From an uncultured Lachnospiraceae bacterium (lineage in GTDB: Bacteria; Bacillota; Clostridia; Lachnospirales; Lachnospiraceae), in contig CAJUII010000004.1 in the NCBI GenBank assembly GCA_910586405.1, forward strand, positions 17,239 through 81,238: a stretch of 64,000 bases of DNA. The letters are read 5' to 3'. Under the pieces are notes generated by a model. It was not told the DNA's origin and made no database searches. It saw nothing but the letters and a program-made list of their open reading frames with translations. Shown in pieces: positions 43,253 through 53,546 of the stretch. Numbering within the stretch: the first letter of the stretch is position 1; every line of letters begins with the position of its first letter. A program made the translations under genes and the position numbers.

Positions 43253-43293
43253 CAAAAATTCCGCAGACTTGGAATTTCCAATATCTGCGGAAT
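43253..43293 (-). terminator. Terminator after the 280-aa coiled-coil protein gene
   Basis: 10-bp stem ATTCCGCAGA (43258-43267) with TCTGCGGAAT (43284-43293), an inner TTGGAAATTCCAA extension, followed on the minus strand by TTTTTGATG. Confidence 0.85.
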
Positions 43294-43330
43294 CTGCTGC
43301 GATTGATTCGTCAATCAATATGCTATAGTC

Positions 43331-44173
43331 TCACACTGCTGTGTCAATCGTACCGCCCTCAACCACGGCTGGCGCACTCGGCGACGCGCCGGTCGAAATA
43401 CTCATGCCCCCCAGTTGGAGTGAGACGCCATTTCTGTCATAACCATTCATTCCATAAGCATTGCTGCCGATCGTCTGCTTCTCCTTCTCAAACTTGTTAA
43501 ACATGGCTTTGAGGTACTTCATGTCCGCTTCCATGATTTCTTTCATCTCGTCGGCACGATGTTTCTTCTTCATCATCTCTACGTCCTCTGGGTCCATGCT
43601 CTGCCGTACACTGATTCCCATGCCCTCCGAGAACTCGTCCATGTCATCAACCCGTTCTAATGCCTTCATTGCCTCCTCCATCATGCGCTCATACTGCTCC
43701 ATGAGCTTCTGCATTCTCTGAAGGTTGACATCTGACGGATCTTCCTCCCTGAGCTGCTTTGCAGTTCCTTGCTCAGTTTTTTCCTCAAGCTCAGTCTCGC
43801 AGGGTCCGCCTTTATGATCGACCCGCTCTTCCTCCTCGAGATGTTTCATGCGCTTCTTCGCCACTCTGGTGATCGCCTGTGCGTGCATCAAGGCATTGAA
43901 AATCTCATTGTCATCATACACGCCTCCCTTGTACATCAGCCTGAGGGCCGCCACCTTCTGCTTCGCACTAATCAGTACCTGATGCGCGTTGCCCGACTTT
44001 TTTGCGTTTAAAAGTCTTGTGGAAATTTCCTTGTAGCTGTACGGCAGCCGCTTCTTCTTTGTCTCTTGCGACTTCGCACTTTTGATTGTCACAGAACCAA
44101 CGACTTTTCCGCCCTTATCCCTGAACTCCAGTCGTCTCGTGTTGGGGCTGCTAATTCCCATCATCATACTCAT
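43331..44173 (-). CDS. Charged helical protein of unknown function
   Basis: 280 aa. N-terminal region with KKKRLPYSYKEISTRLLNAKKSGNA and a conserved-looking MYKGGVYDDNEIFNALMHA; the middle is coiled-coil and Met/Glu/Lys-rich (EQYERMMEEAMKALERVDDMDEFSEG); a Gly/Ser-rich tail of about 50 residues follows. No signal peptide or membrane helix. Possibly a structural or secretion-linked protein; the name is not recognised. Single-gene unit with a strong terminator. Confidence 0.7.
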   Translation of the reverse strand: MSMMMGISSPNTRRLEFRDKGGKVVGSVTIKSAKSQETKKKRLPYSYKEISTRLLNAKKSGNAHQVLISAKQKVAALRLMYKGGVYDDNEIFNALMHAQAITRVAKKRMKHLEEEERVDHKGGPCETELEEKTEQGTAKQLREEDPSDVNLQRMQKLMEQYERMMEEAMKALERVDDMDEFSEGMGISVRQSMDPEDVEMMKKKHRADEMKEIMEADMKYLKAMFNKFEKEKQTIGSNAYGMNGYDRNGVSLQLGGMSISTGASPSAPAVVEGGTIDTAV

Positions 44174-44429
44174 GCCATCATCCTCCTTGATTCAGACAAA
44201 TTTATAGTTGTGTCATATCAGAACATGTCCGACTCGTCCTTTCTTTCATTTGTGGAAAAGCATGTTCAGACACAATCTGGTATGCTATATACTATATCGT
44301 ACAAAAACAGGCATTTTATAAGGAATCTGCGGCAAATCCGCTGTAGTTCGACAATACGGAATATATGAAGATATTGTGTGACAATAATACAAATTTCTGC
44401 CATGATCAGCGAAACTGCTCACATAAGTT

Positions 44430-45272
44430 CTAAAACATATTCCATTCACAATTTTCACAGATAAATCTTACAAGCTCACCAATATCTTCTTCTTTTTCAA
44501 TGCAATAGCACTCCAGCCAAAAGTCCATACTCTCCTCCAATAGTTTCGGATACTCATGCATTAACTGAAAGAAATATGTATTTTCAAATATTTTTGTAGC
44601 TTCCTTTGGCGTAACATTTTCTTTGGACACTAAAATTGTATCTGTAAAATTCTCCAGTTTATGCGCTGCCAAAAGACCTTTGCTTCTCCAGCGAACGAAC
44701 CTTTTGATCTGCCAGTTATCTTCTGCTGCCTTATTTGCAGCCATCTTCCAAAATTCATCACGCTTTTCATAAAAAACATAATTAAAGAAATACTCTTCGT
44801 CATAATCCTCCCATATGCTTAAATTATTATAACCTCCTAGGAAAATGACTTTTCCATTTCTTACCAAACACTGTATTCCATGATCCTCCTCCCAATCACA
44901 GCCTCCATACAGATTGAGAACTTCTGAAGAATCATAAGCAGCTTCAGGCGGTTCCTCTATGTACAAAATTTCAAAACTAAAATATTGTAACAGTTCCAAT
45001 AACTTATCATGAGGAAACGGTTCTTCATCATAATAATATAACTCCCCTATAGAAGTTGTTTGTAATACGTCTTTGAGGTAATATTCTGCATATTTACATA
45101 TTTGCAGAATAAGTCCTTCATCAGCCTTTTGTAGATATTCTAAGCACTTTTCCGTATATTCAATAGATGTCCCTTTTCGGCATACAACATTGATATCTTT
45201 ATGGAAATACGGAAAAAAGGCTGTTCCTTCTATTTCACCATATTCATTTCTGCAACTATTTTTTAATAGCAT
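44430..45272 (-). CDS. DUF6985-like protein, accessory
   Basis: 280 aa, acidic and rich in Tyr, Phe and Glu. The segment NLYGGCDWEEDHGIQCLVRNGKVIFLGGY recalls DUF6985-type proteins, which often occur near polymorphic toxin/immunity genes. Codon use is more AT-rich than in the housekeeping genes around it. No signal peptide. Its function is unknown; an immunity role is only a guess from context, as no toxin is encoded beside it. Confidence 0.55.
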   Translation of the reverse strand: MLLKNSCRNEYGEIEGTAFFPYFHKDINVVCRKGTSIEYTEKCLEYLQKADEGLILQICKYAEYYLKDVLQTTSIGELYYYDEEPFPHDKLLELLQYFSFEILYIEEPPEAAYDSSEVLNLYGGCDWEEDHGIQCLVRNGKVIFLGGYNNLSIWEDYDEEYFFNYVFYEKRDEFWKMAANKAAEDNWQIKRFVRWRSKGLLAAHKLENFTDTILVSKENVTPKEATKIFENTYFFQLMHEYPKLLEESMDFWLECYCIEKEEDIGELVRFICENCEWNMF

Positions 45273-45298
45273 ATTCCCTCCATGTATTTAATGGACTG

Positions 45299-45420
45299 TC
45301 AGCGCAAATAATCCTGAATGTCCCCAACAAACTGGCTGCCGCATCGAGCCAGCTCGCCAAGCACACGATGAATACCTTGTTCATTTTTGTACCAGTTATC
45401 CTTCGTTATGTTGTAACAAT
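45299..45420 (-). pseudogene. Unidentified gene remnant
   Basis: About 120 bp with coding character on the minus strand ending NEQGIHRVLGELARCGSQF...DYLR and a TGA at 45299-45301. No start or upstream continuation in frame. The parent gene is not recognised. The rest of 45273-45787 is AT-rich; short open frames there have no ribosome site and no recognisable product. Confidence 0.3.
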
Positions 45421-45787
45421 GAACAGGACAGACCTTAATCTCATGGATTTGATTTCGATCTCCTTTTCGTCAACAATCTCTCGAGACAGAAAAGCAGAGA
45501 ACCATCCACTCATGAAAGTGATATGTTCTCTGCTGCTATATGCACGCTGTTTGTCAGCGTTACTGATCAGTTCGTTTCTATACTTCCTTATCACTGTAAA
45601 CATCAAGGCTTTGGGAACTCTTTTTTATTTTACTTCCTTTTCAGAAAAATGTTCCTACTACATAAAATTTGAAGTATTACCGATTTAGCACTCACTGAAC
45701 AGCTCTGCGAACTGGACTTTGTATTATTCTTCATCATTTTGATAAAGGATAATTTCTTCCTCCCCTTGTGCGAAGGGAGTTATTTTA

Positions 45788-47140
<1,353 letters not shown>

Positions 47141-47310
47141 TTATAAAAACTATTTTAACACTGTAATGCACTAAACTCAACGATTACATTATAGTTTAAT
47201 TTTTTTTCCAGCACAATAAAAAATATGTGATTCCAATAAATTTTGTGCAATTTACTCAAATTTCTTGGCATAATTCACAGTTTTCAGTCTTATTTTACAG
47301 TATATCCTTA

Positions 47311-49095
47311 CTACTTTACGGCCTTTGCCGGCAGTTCATAACGTCTCAGACACTCCTGCATCATTTGGTCAAATGCACTGCCCTCCCCCTTCTCAATGCT
47401 GTCAACATACTCATGCGCATGTGTGTCGTCCTCGCCAAGCTGCATCACGTTGATTGCCAGATTGGAACAGTGGTCTGCGATCCGCTCGTAATTGTTTGTG
47501 ATATCGGAGAGCACAAACCCCATCTCAGCGGTACACTTTCCTTTTCTAAGACGCTTTACATGGCGCTTTTTCATCTCTTTTTGCAGAACATCAATCGCCT
47601 CCTCAAACGGCTCGATTGACTTTGCCGCCGTCTCATCTCCCGTTTCAAGTACACTGATGGACGCATCTACGATATCACAGACTGCCTGTGAAAAAATTTT
47701 CAGCTCCTCGGTCGCCTTCTCCGAAAAGTGCTGCTCTTTTTTATTCATCGTCTTGGCACAGTCCACTAAGTTAATCGCATGGTCTGAAATCCGTTCCAAA
47801 TCCCCGACACTGTGCAGCAGCATGTTCAGCTTGCGGGAATCCGGCTCGCTCAGGTTCCGGCTCGAGAGCTTCACCAGATACCCGCTAACCTCATCTTCAT
47901 AACGATCCACCAGACTCTCGATCTGTTCGATGTCCTTCACATGCTTTTTGTCAAAAACAAACAGATTCTCCGTCGCCCCTTTCAGCGAATCCTTTGTCAG
48001 TGCTGCCATCTTTAGCACATACGAATAAGCCTGTTCCAACGCAAAGGAAGGCGTGCTCAGAAAACGCTCGTCCATCTTGGCAAACAGCTCGTTCTCCATC
48101 GCCTGCCGCTCTTCCTCCTCGTCGGGCTTGATGATAATGAGCGACAATTTCTCAAGAAAGTTTGCAAAAGGAAGCAGCACAAGCGTTGCCAGCACATTAA
48201 ATCCCGTGTGTACCAGCGCGATTCCAGCGCTGTCAGCCGCCTCCTCCATAAAGGCAAAATCCATCACTGCATTCAGGGTGTAAAAGACAATCATAAAAAT
48301 TGCCGTTCCAATAATATTAAACAATAGATGGACAATCGAAGCCCGTCTGGCATTTTTGCTCGCACCAACACCAGACATCATCGCCGTCACACAGGTGCCG
48401 ATGTTCTGTCCAAGAATAATCGGCACCGCCGCCGCGTAATTGATACTGCCCGTCACACACAGCGCCTGCAAAATACCGACAGATGCCGAGGAGGACTGAA
48501 TCACTGCCGTCACCAGCGCCCCCACCAGCAGGCCGAGAAGCGGATTCGTAAACATTGTAAACAATCCCGTAAACTCTGGAACCTGACTCAGCGGCTTCAC
48601 CGCCGACGACATGGTGTCCATTCCGGTCATCAAGATCGCAAATCCAACTAAAATCGTACCGAGCTCGCGTTTTCTCCCATTTTTCATAAACATAATGAAT
48701 ACGACACCAATCGCAGCAAGCACTGGTGAAAACGAAGTCGGTTTGACCAACTGCAAGAAAAAGCTGTCACTCTCTATTCCCGTAAGGCTCAGCAGCCACG
48801 AAGTGATCGTTGTTCCGACATTTGCACCCATGATGATTCCAATTGCCTGCGAGAGCTTCATAATCCCGGAATTTACAAAGCCTACCACCATCACCGTCGT
48901 CGCAGATGAAGATTGGATGACGGCTGTCACGCCTGCACCCAAAAGCACAGCCTTGAGCCTGTTATTGGTCAAATTTTCCAAAACCCTCTCAAGCCGCCCG
49001 CCCGACAGCTTTTCAAGACCCTCGCTGAGCAGATGCATTCCATACAAAAACAGCGCCAAGCCACCTATCATCGTCAACAAATCAAAAAAGTCCAT
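47311..49095 (-). CDS. Na+/Pi cotransporter family protein with PhoU-like domain
   Basis: 594 aa. Two inverted Na/Pi-II repeats with QSSSATT and QSSSASVG signature loops (VTAVIQSSSATTVMVVGF and ALVTAVIQSSSASVG), about eight helices to residue ~310, then a cytosolic PhoU-like helical domain (SLVDRYEDEVSGYL, DLERISDHAINL, ERIADHCSNLAINV). The gene is sometimes called nptA or yjbB. It probably moves phosphate with sodium; the direction is uncertain. Single gene. Confidence 0.93.
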   Translation of the reverse strand: MDFFDLLTMIGGLALFLYGMHLLSEGLEKLSGGRLERVLENLTNNRLKAVLLGAGVTAVIQSSSATTVMVVGFVNSGIMKLSQAIGIIMGANVGTTITSWLLSLTGIESDSFFLQLVKPTSFSPVLAAIGVVFIMFMKNGRKRELGTILVGFAILMTGMDTMSSAVKPLSQVPEFTGLFTMFTNPLLGLLVGALVTAVIQSSSASVGILQALCVTGSINYAAAVPIILGQNIGTCVTAMMSGVGASKNARRASIVHLLFNIIGTAIFMIVFYTLNAVMDFAFMEEAADSAGIALVHTGFNVLATLVLLPFANFLEKLSLIIIKPDEEEERQAMENELFAKMDERFLSTPSFALEQAYSYVLKMAALTKDSLKGATENLFVFDKKHVKDIEQIESLVDRYEDEVSGYLVKLSSRNLSEPDSRKLNMLLHSVGDLERISDHAINLVDCAKTMNKKEQHFSEKATEELKIFSQAVCDIVDASISVLETGDETAAKSIEPFEEAIDVLQKEMKKRHVKRLRKGKCTAEMGFVLSDITNNYERIADHCSNLAINVMQLGEDDTHAHEYVDSIEKGEGSAFDQMMQECLRRYELPAKAVK

Positions 49096-49777
49096 CTCGT
49101 CCTCCCTAAAGACGCTTATCGTCTCCCATTCCTACTACTTCATATCATTACTTTTTCAGATACATTTCATTCAGCTTCTGCATAGCATGTATTGTAATAA
49201 CGCCTTGTTCAAACATATGTTTTTCATTGTCAAAAAAATGCATATAACAGACATACAGAAAAACCACGAACCAAATGTATCCCTAAACAGCCTTATTATA
49301 CCAGACAGCCTTATTATAATAGATAGAACGCATTTTGATAAGATACTAACGGTAAAATTTTCGAAAACTGTGAAATACACGGGATTTATTGTGTTTTTAT
49401 ATATTGTTATTATTTATATATCACAAAAGCGTATGGACGAATTTGCACAGAGCAGCAAGAACAGGCAATACAAATGATGATTGCAACGAATAAGGCAAAG
49501 GAAGATAAAGCAGAATTGAGTGGAATTGTGTGTGCGGTTGTGGTAGGATAACAGTATAAAATAGTATTGATAAAAGGCATGAGATCAGTATGTGAAAATA
49601 CTATATTGACAATATACGATGGATTCTCATTTTACTTCTTGTCCCCTGCCATGCAGCAATGGCAGGGAATGTATGGGGTCAAAAAGGTCCTATACGTTTT
49701 TAGAAAAACTAAATAATTAAGAACAGGCAATACAGTATGAACCAAATCAAAATATTTTAGGAGGATTGAAATACAGA
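49096..49777 (+). other. 680-bp spacer with a coding remnant and a 16-bp direct repeat
   Basis: One short coding-like stretch on the plus strand (49450-49550: EQQEQAIQMMIATNKAKEDK..., ending TAA) without a start. AAGAACAGGCAATACA occurs at 49457-49472 and 49719-49734, both reading EQAIQ. Otherwise AT-rich, no recognised gene. Confidence 0.35.
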
Positions 49778-50032
49778 ATGAAAAAACATCAATGTCCTTG
49801 TTGCGGATACTTTACCTATAATGTTCCAGCGAACGAAGATTGTGGGTATATTTGCCCCGTTTGCTTTTGGGAGAATGACCCGTTCATTAGTTCTGATTGC
49901 GAACCAAGTGACTCTAATCATGGAATAACACTAACAGAAGCAAAATTTAATTTCCTGCAATTTGGTGCTTGTGAAAAAGAAATGTTAGGTTATGTCCGCC
50001 CGCCAAGAGATTATGAAAAGGATATCTCATAA
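49778..50032 (+). CDS. CPCC-family cysteine-rich protein
   Basis: 84 aa. CPCCGYFT near the start and CGYICPVCFWENDP: two CxxC-type pairs forming a probable zinc ribbon, then SNHGITLTEAKFNFLQFGACEKEML and YVRPPRDYEK. Matches the Cys_rich_CPCC family, many of which lie next to polymorphic toxin genes and may act as immunity proteins. The start is ATG 49778 behind AGGAGG (13-base spacing); TTG 49766 is too close to the site. No toxin gene is adjacent here. Confidence 0.82.
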   Translation: MKKHQCPCCGYFTYNVPANEDCGYICPVCFWENDPFISSDCEPSDSNHGITLTEAKFNFLQFGACEKEMLGYVRPPRDYEKDIS

Positions 50033-50047
50033 TCAGCCTTAAATACC

Positions 50048-50079
50048 ATCTTGGGAGCCCGATAAAAGGCTCCCAAGAT
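50048..50079. terminator. Hairpin between CPCC gene and Rpn remnant
   Basis: 12-bp stem ATCTTGGGAGCC (50048-50059) with GGCTCCCAAGAT (50068-50079), between convergent genes; no long U-tract on either side. Confidence 0.65.
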
Positions 50080-50089
50080 ATAATACTGT

Positions 50090-50608
50090 TTATGCATTTT
50101 TATCCGTTTGCAGCTTCTTTACTTCGTCTACGGAAAGTCCGGCATATTCGGCAATTTTTTCAAGCGCCAGAATCCCATCTGCAAGCATTCTTCTGGCTGT
50201 ATTTATTGCACTTTCTTTCAATGTTTCATTCCTAGTTTCATTCCGCATATCCTCCATGACCTTACACATCTCACTCACCCCTTTCGGATTCTCTTTCAGA
50301 TACCGCGTCCGTTCTGCCATCAGTTCATAATTCATATCATCTGCCCTTGTACAATTAAAGTCATGCATCAGTCTGCCAATATCGGATTCTCCCTCGTATT
50401 TGCCATTCACATAAAGAATGTGTTCCCCATCCTCAAAAAATGTCCCTGCTGCAAGATTTATCCGTTCAATCGGATAGACTGGTTTTCCCATGCCGAAAAA
50501 ATCTTCCTCCGTAATAAAAATCGTGTACGTATCTGGTAACTCCTTAAACGCCTGACCAGAATGCAGGTTCTCGATATCAAGTACACTGGAATGGTATCTC
50601 GCCCTGTT
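50090..50608 (-). pseudogene. N-terminally truncated Rpn/PD-(D/E)XK nuclease (transposase-like)
   Basis: About 172 in-frame codons are left of a protein normally ~300 aa. The C-terminal signature of this family is clear: NRARYHSSVLDIENL, FITEEDFFGMGKPVYPIERI, GRLMHDFNCTRADDM and CKVMEDMRNETRNE. The nuclease domain and start are missing upstream; the preceding ~100 bp carries other short frames that look like debris of unrelated coding sequence. A full-length reading would need a start before 50610, which is not present. These proteins are widespread, mobile-like nucleases, so this marks past insertion. Confidence 0.75.
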
Positions 50609-50924
50609 CCAGACGCTGTAAATCCTTCTGCTGCTGTTTTGTCAGTGCCAACAATTCCACCTTCTTTCTTCTGTCTAAATTTTATTACAATCATACTATC
50701 ACAAGTCCCCTTTCTTTTCAATCCAATAATCTAATACGCAGTCCTGTGCCATCAAATGTACTGAGAATTTTTTTAAATTCTTAACGTAATTTTAATGTAC
50801 CTCCCTGCCGAATATGCTATAATATGATTTGGTTTTATAAAATACTAGCCTCCCGAAAAATCCGCCCTAACAGCAGGTGCAAGGAAGATTCCGAGAGACT
50901 ATACTATACAGACGGAGGAAATAC

Positions 50925-51743
50925 ATGGTAACTGTTAAAATGAAAACAAGTGGTCCCATGAACCGCAATTCCATTCTGTCAATCAACATGCCTGAACCGC
51001 AGAGCGTTAAAAATAAGAATAACATTACAACGATTGTCAAAAATACACGAAACAATAGTTCTGTTCCCCTGTATTCCCAGCAGCCCTTCCGCCAGCCTCC
51101 ATCGAGCGTGCCACAACAGCCGCAAAACATTCAGCCTGCATTGACTGCGGGGCAGCAAAACACAGGCGGTACTCCGATTGCGCGCCCTGTTCCCACACTG
51201 CTGAACAAAGTGCAGAAGGGACAGAAAATACTGCTTTCCGCCGCCCCGCTGACCGCGGTGGACGCCTGCTTTGGCTGGAATGTCACAGATGCGCGATGCG
51301 ATGTTGACGTGTCGGCATTTCTGCTTGGTGCTGACGGGAAAGTCATTGGCGATTCATGGTTTGTCTTTTACGGCCAGACGCTCAGCCCTGACCAGAGCAC
51401 CAGATTTGTGTCTGGCGGCGGTGCTGACCGCGAGCTTATTCAGGTGGACTTTAAACGGCTGAATCCACAGGTCAAGAAGATTGTTTTTGTCCTCACAATC
51501 AATGATGCGCTGGCGAACAGACTTCACTTTGGCATGCTCAAAGACGCCTATGTGCGCATTTTAGATCAAACTGGTCATGAGCTTGTGAGCTTTCTCATGA
51601 CAGACTACTACAATAATGTGATTTCGATGATGATCGGAGAACTTTACCAGCACAACGGCGCATGGAAATTTAACGCTGTCGGAAACGGCGTCGCCAAAGA
51701 TCTTGCCGGCCTGTGTGCGCTGTACGGCGTTCAGGTTCTCTGA
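50925..51743 (+). CDS. TerD-domain protein with long N-terminal linker, reduced Ca2+ site
   Basis: 272 aa. Residues about 1-95 are a low-complexity linker (Asn, Gln, Pro-rich, QQPFRQPPSSVPQQPQ), then a TerD domain (LNKVQKGQKILLSAAPL ... VDVSAFLLGADGKVIG ... GELYQHNGAWKFNAVGNGV). The DxDxxA pattern is kept as DVDVSA, but the second acidic loop (GDGDDE in other TerD proteins) is replaced by GGGADRE, so calcium binding is probably weakened. ATG 50925 follows GGAGG. An extended -10 TGCTATAAT lies at 50815-50823. First gene of a plus-strand pair with the AIM24 gene. Confidence 0.88.
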   Translation: MVTVKMKTSGPMNRNSILSINMPEPQSVKNKNNITTIVKNTRNNSSVPLYSQQPFRQPPSSVPQQPQNIQPALTAGQQNTGGTPIARPVPTLLNKVQKGQKILLSAAPLTAVDACFGWNVTDARCDVDVSAFLLGADGKVIGDSWFVFYGQTLSPDQSTRFVSGGGADRELIQVDFKRLNPQVKKIVFVLTINDALANRLHFGMLKDAYVRILDQTGHELVSFLMTDYYNNVISMMIGELYQHNGAWKFNAVGNGVAKDLAGLCALYGVQVL

Positions 51744-51787
51744 GAAACGATTGATTCATGTATGGATACAAAAAGGAGTAACAAACA

Positions 51788-52519
51788 ATGTTGACATTTG
51801 AAGTGATTAACGAATTAACCCTGAAAGTGACCTGCCGCGGAAATGATGTGCTGTTCACCAAGGCAGGTTCCTTTATCTGCGGTGAAAACGGCGGACAGAA
51901 AAATTATAAATTTGAAAAGCTGCTGCTCGGGCCGCAGGAAAATGCAGGGCAGGCGCTGATCGGCTCCCTGCTGCGGCGCGTCACTGGCGAAAATCTCCCG
52001 CTTATGAAAGTCATGATGAACGGCGACAGCATTACATACTATGCCAACCATGCCCAGCATGTAGTGGTATACCAGCTTCAGCCCGGCGAAGTGCTCTCGA
52101 TTGAGTCGGAAAATATTCTCGCCTTCACCCCGGACTGCAAATACGACGTGCGCTTCATCGGCTGCGGCGTCATTTCTCAGAAAGGGCTTGCCACCTCCAC
52201 CCTGACAGGAACCGGACCGAATGCATACGTTGCCATCTTAATCGACGGAAATCCCATTGTGCTGAGCAACGTCCAGACCGGCTCCACACTCGCCGTTGAC
52301 CCGGATGCTGTCGTGTGCTGGATGGGCAACGGCTACTGTGATCCTGATATCAAGATGGATATCAACTGGAAAACCTTTATCGGTCAGACCTCGGGAGAAT
52401 CCTACAGCTTCGAGTGGAATGCCCGCCAGCCTGTAACTGTCATCATCCAGCCTAATGAGCGCGCAAGCGGCATCAGTCTTGGCATGGACGGCGGTCGTCT
52501 CGGCCATCGCCCCAATTAA
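51788..52519 (+). CDS. AIM24-family protein
   Basis: 243 aa, beta-rich. Family marks: FTKAGSFICGENG, LPLMKVMMNGDSITYYANHAQHVVVYQLQPGEVLSIESENILAFT, then GNGYCDPDIKMDINWKTFIGQTSGESYSFEW. AIM24 proteins frequently occur in Ter gene clusters of Firmicutes; biochemical role unknown, possibly membrane association. AAAGGAG precedes the ATG, 44 bp after the TerD-variant gene, so the two form one unit. It converges on the HAD gene. Confidence 0.9.
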   Translation: MLTFEVINELTLKVTCRGNDVLFTKAGSFICGENGGQKNYKFEKLLLGPQENAGQALIGSLLRRVTGENLPLMKVMMNGDSITYYANHAQHVVVYQLQPGEVLSIESENILAFTPDCKYDVRFIGCGVISQKGLATSTLTGTGPNAYVAILIDGNPIVLSNVQTGSTLAVDPDAVVCWMGNGYCDPDIKMDINWKTFIGQTSGESYSFEWNARQPVTVIIQPNERASGISLGMDGGRLGHRPN

Positions 52520-52621
52520 AAAATTACGAATCTGTCTGAAAACTCACTGTACGCGGGCAAATTTGTGCCAGATGAAAGCATCACCAATCAAAACTCCAGA
52601 TAAGTATGCACACTCGAATGC

Positions 52622-53383
52622 TCAGACATGCGCTAACACCGTGCCGAGCACGGTCTCTGCGAAAAGCTTTTCTGCCGGAGCGCAGATCACCTTGTCTGAA
52701 AACAAATATGCCCGCGCAAGCTCAGGCGCCGCAATCCCCAAATCTGCTGCTTCCAGCATAGAACAGTCAAATTCACTGTCCCCCGCTGCGATTACATACG
52801 CAGCACCCACATACTCCCTAAATCGCTGAACCGCGTTTCCCTTACTCAATGCTTTGGGTACAACATAGACCTTCACACCATGATGAAACACATCAACAGC
52901 CTTTGCATCCAAGCACTTCCTCAAATCACACACGACCGCTTCAGGTTCCTCACACTTTGTAAAGACAAACAACTCTCGAATCAAGCGCAGCTCAAAATTT
53001 CTTCTTGGCTCCTTCTCCAAAAGAATCAATGCCTTACAAAGCGCATCCCTGCTGCCTGCAATCCGCTCCAGCGAACCGCGGTACCACTCCTCGTCCTCTC
53101 TGCCGTCAGATAACAGCACACCGCCATTGCAGACAAGCGCGTAGGATACAGTCCCTATGCCCAAATCAATCCGCTGGTACTGCTCTATCGTTCTCGTTGT
53201 CGTCGGCACGATCATCACCTGCTGTTCCTTCACCCTCACTTGCTTTAACAGCCGATACGTTTCTCCTGTGATATAAGAAATTTCTCTGTCATGATAAAGT
53301 TCGACACAGCGTTTATCCGCTCCGATATCATGCTTATATGAATAGATGATTGTATTGTCCAAATCTGTATGAAAAACTATCAT
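52622..53383 (-). CDS. HAD-family phosphatase of the Ter biosynthetic module
   Basis: 253 aa. Motif I DLDNTIIYS at the N-terminus; TTTRTIEQY (motif II), KALSKGNAV (motif III Lys) and AGDSEFDCSMLEAADLGIAAP (motif IV). The cap is of the Cof/sucrose-phosphatase type. Ter clusters commonly encode such a HAD enzyme with an ATP-grasp, a PRTase and a CitE-like lyase, proposed to make a nucleoside-like product. It lies between the AIM24 gene and the Ca2+ ATPase gene, separated from the latter by a terminator. Confidence 0.88.
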   Translation of the reverse strand: MIVFHTDLDNTIIYSYKHDIGADKRCVELYHDREISYITGETYRLLKQVRVKEQQVMIVPTTTRTIEQYQRIDLGIGTVSYALVCNGGVLLSDGREDEEWYRGSLERIAGSRDALCKALILLEKEPRRNFELRLIRELFVFTKCEEPEAVVCDLRKCLDAKAVDVFHHGVKVYVVPKALSKGNAVQRFREYVGAAYVIAAGDSEFDCSMLEAADLGIAAPELARAYLFSDKVICAPAEKLFAETVLGTVLAHV

Positions 53384-53439
53384 CGATCACTCCTATATTT
53401 CAAAACATACTAAAGTTACAGGCAAAAAATGCAACAAGA

Positions 53440-53498
53440 CTGTCGGAAAATACTGCCAGTTGCTCCATTAATGGTAGGCAGACTGCATTTCACGACAG
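53440..53498 (-). terminator. Branched terminator after the Ter operon
   Basis: Outer stem CTGTCG/CGACAG (53440-53445 with 53493-53498), inner CTGCC/GGCAG; followed on the minus strand by TCTTGTTGCATTTTTT. Confidence 0.55.
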
Positions 53499-53546
53499 CC
53501 CTTGTTCATAAACTGCTATTTATTTCTTTACCAATTGCACAGGTCT

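Noticed and set aside
45368..45688. 106-codon plus-strand hydrophobic frame
   Set aside because: No ribosome site, AT-rich, overlaps an opposite-strand frame of equal quality; probably chance in a remnant region.
50458..50721. 87-codon minus-strand frame upstream of the Rpn remnant
   Set aside because: It is out of frame with the recognisable Rpn segment and shows no family features; treated as debris from the truncation.
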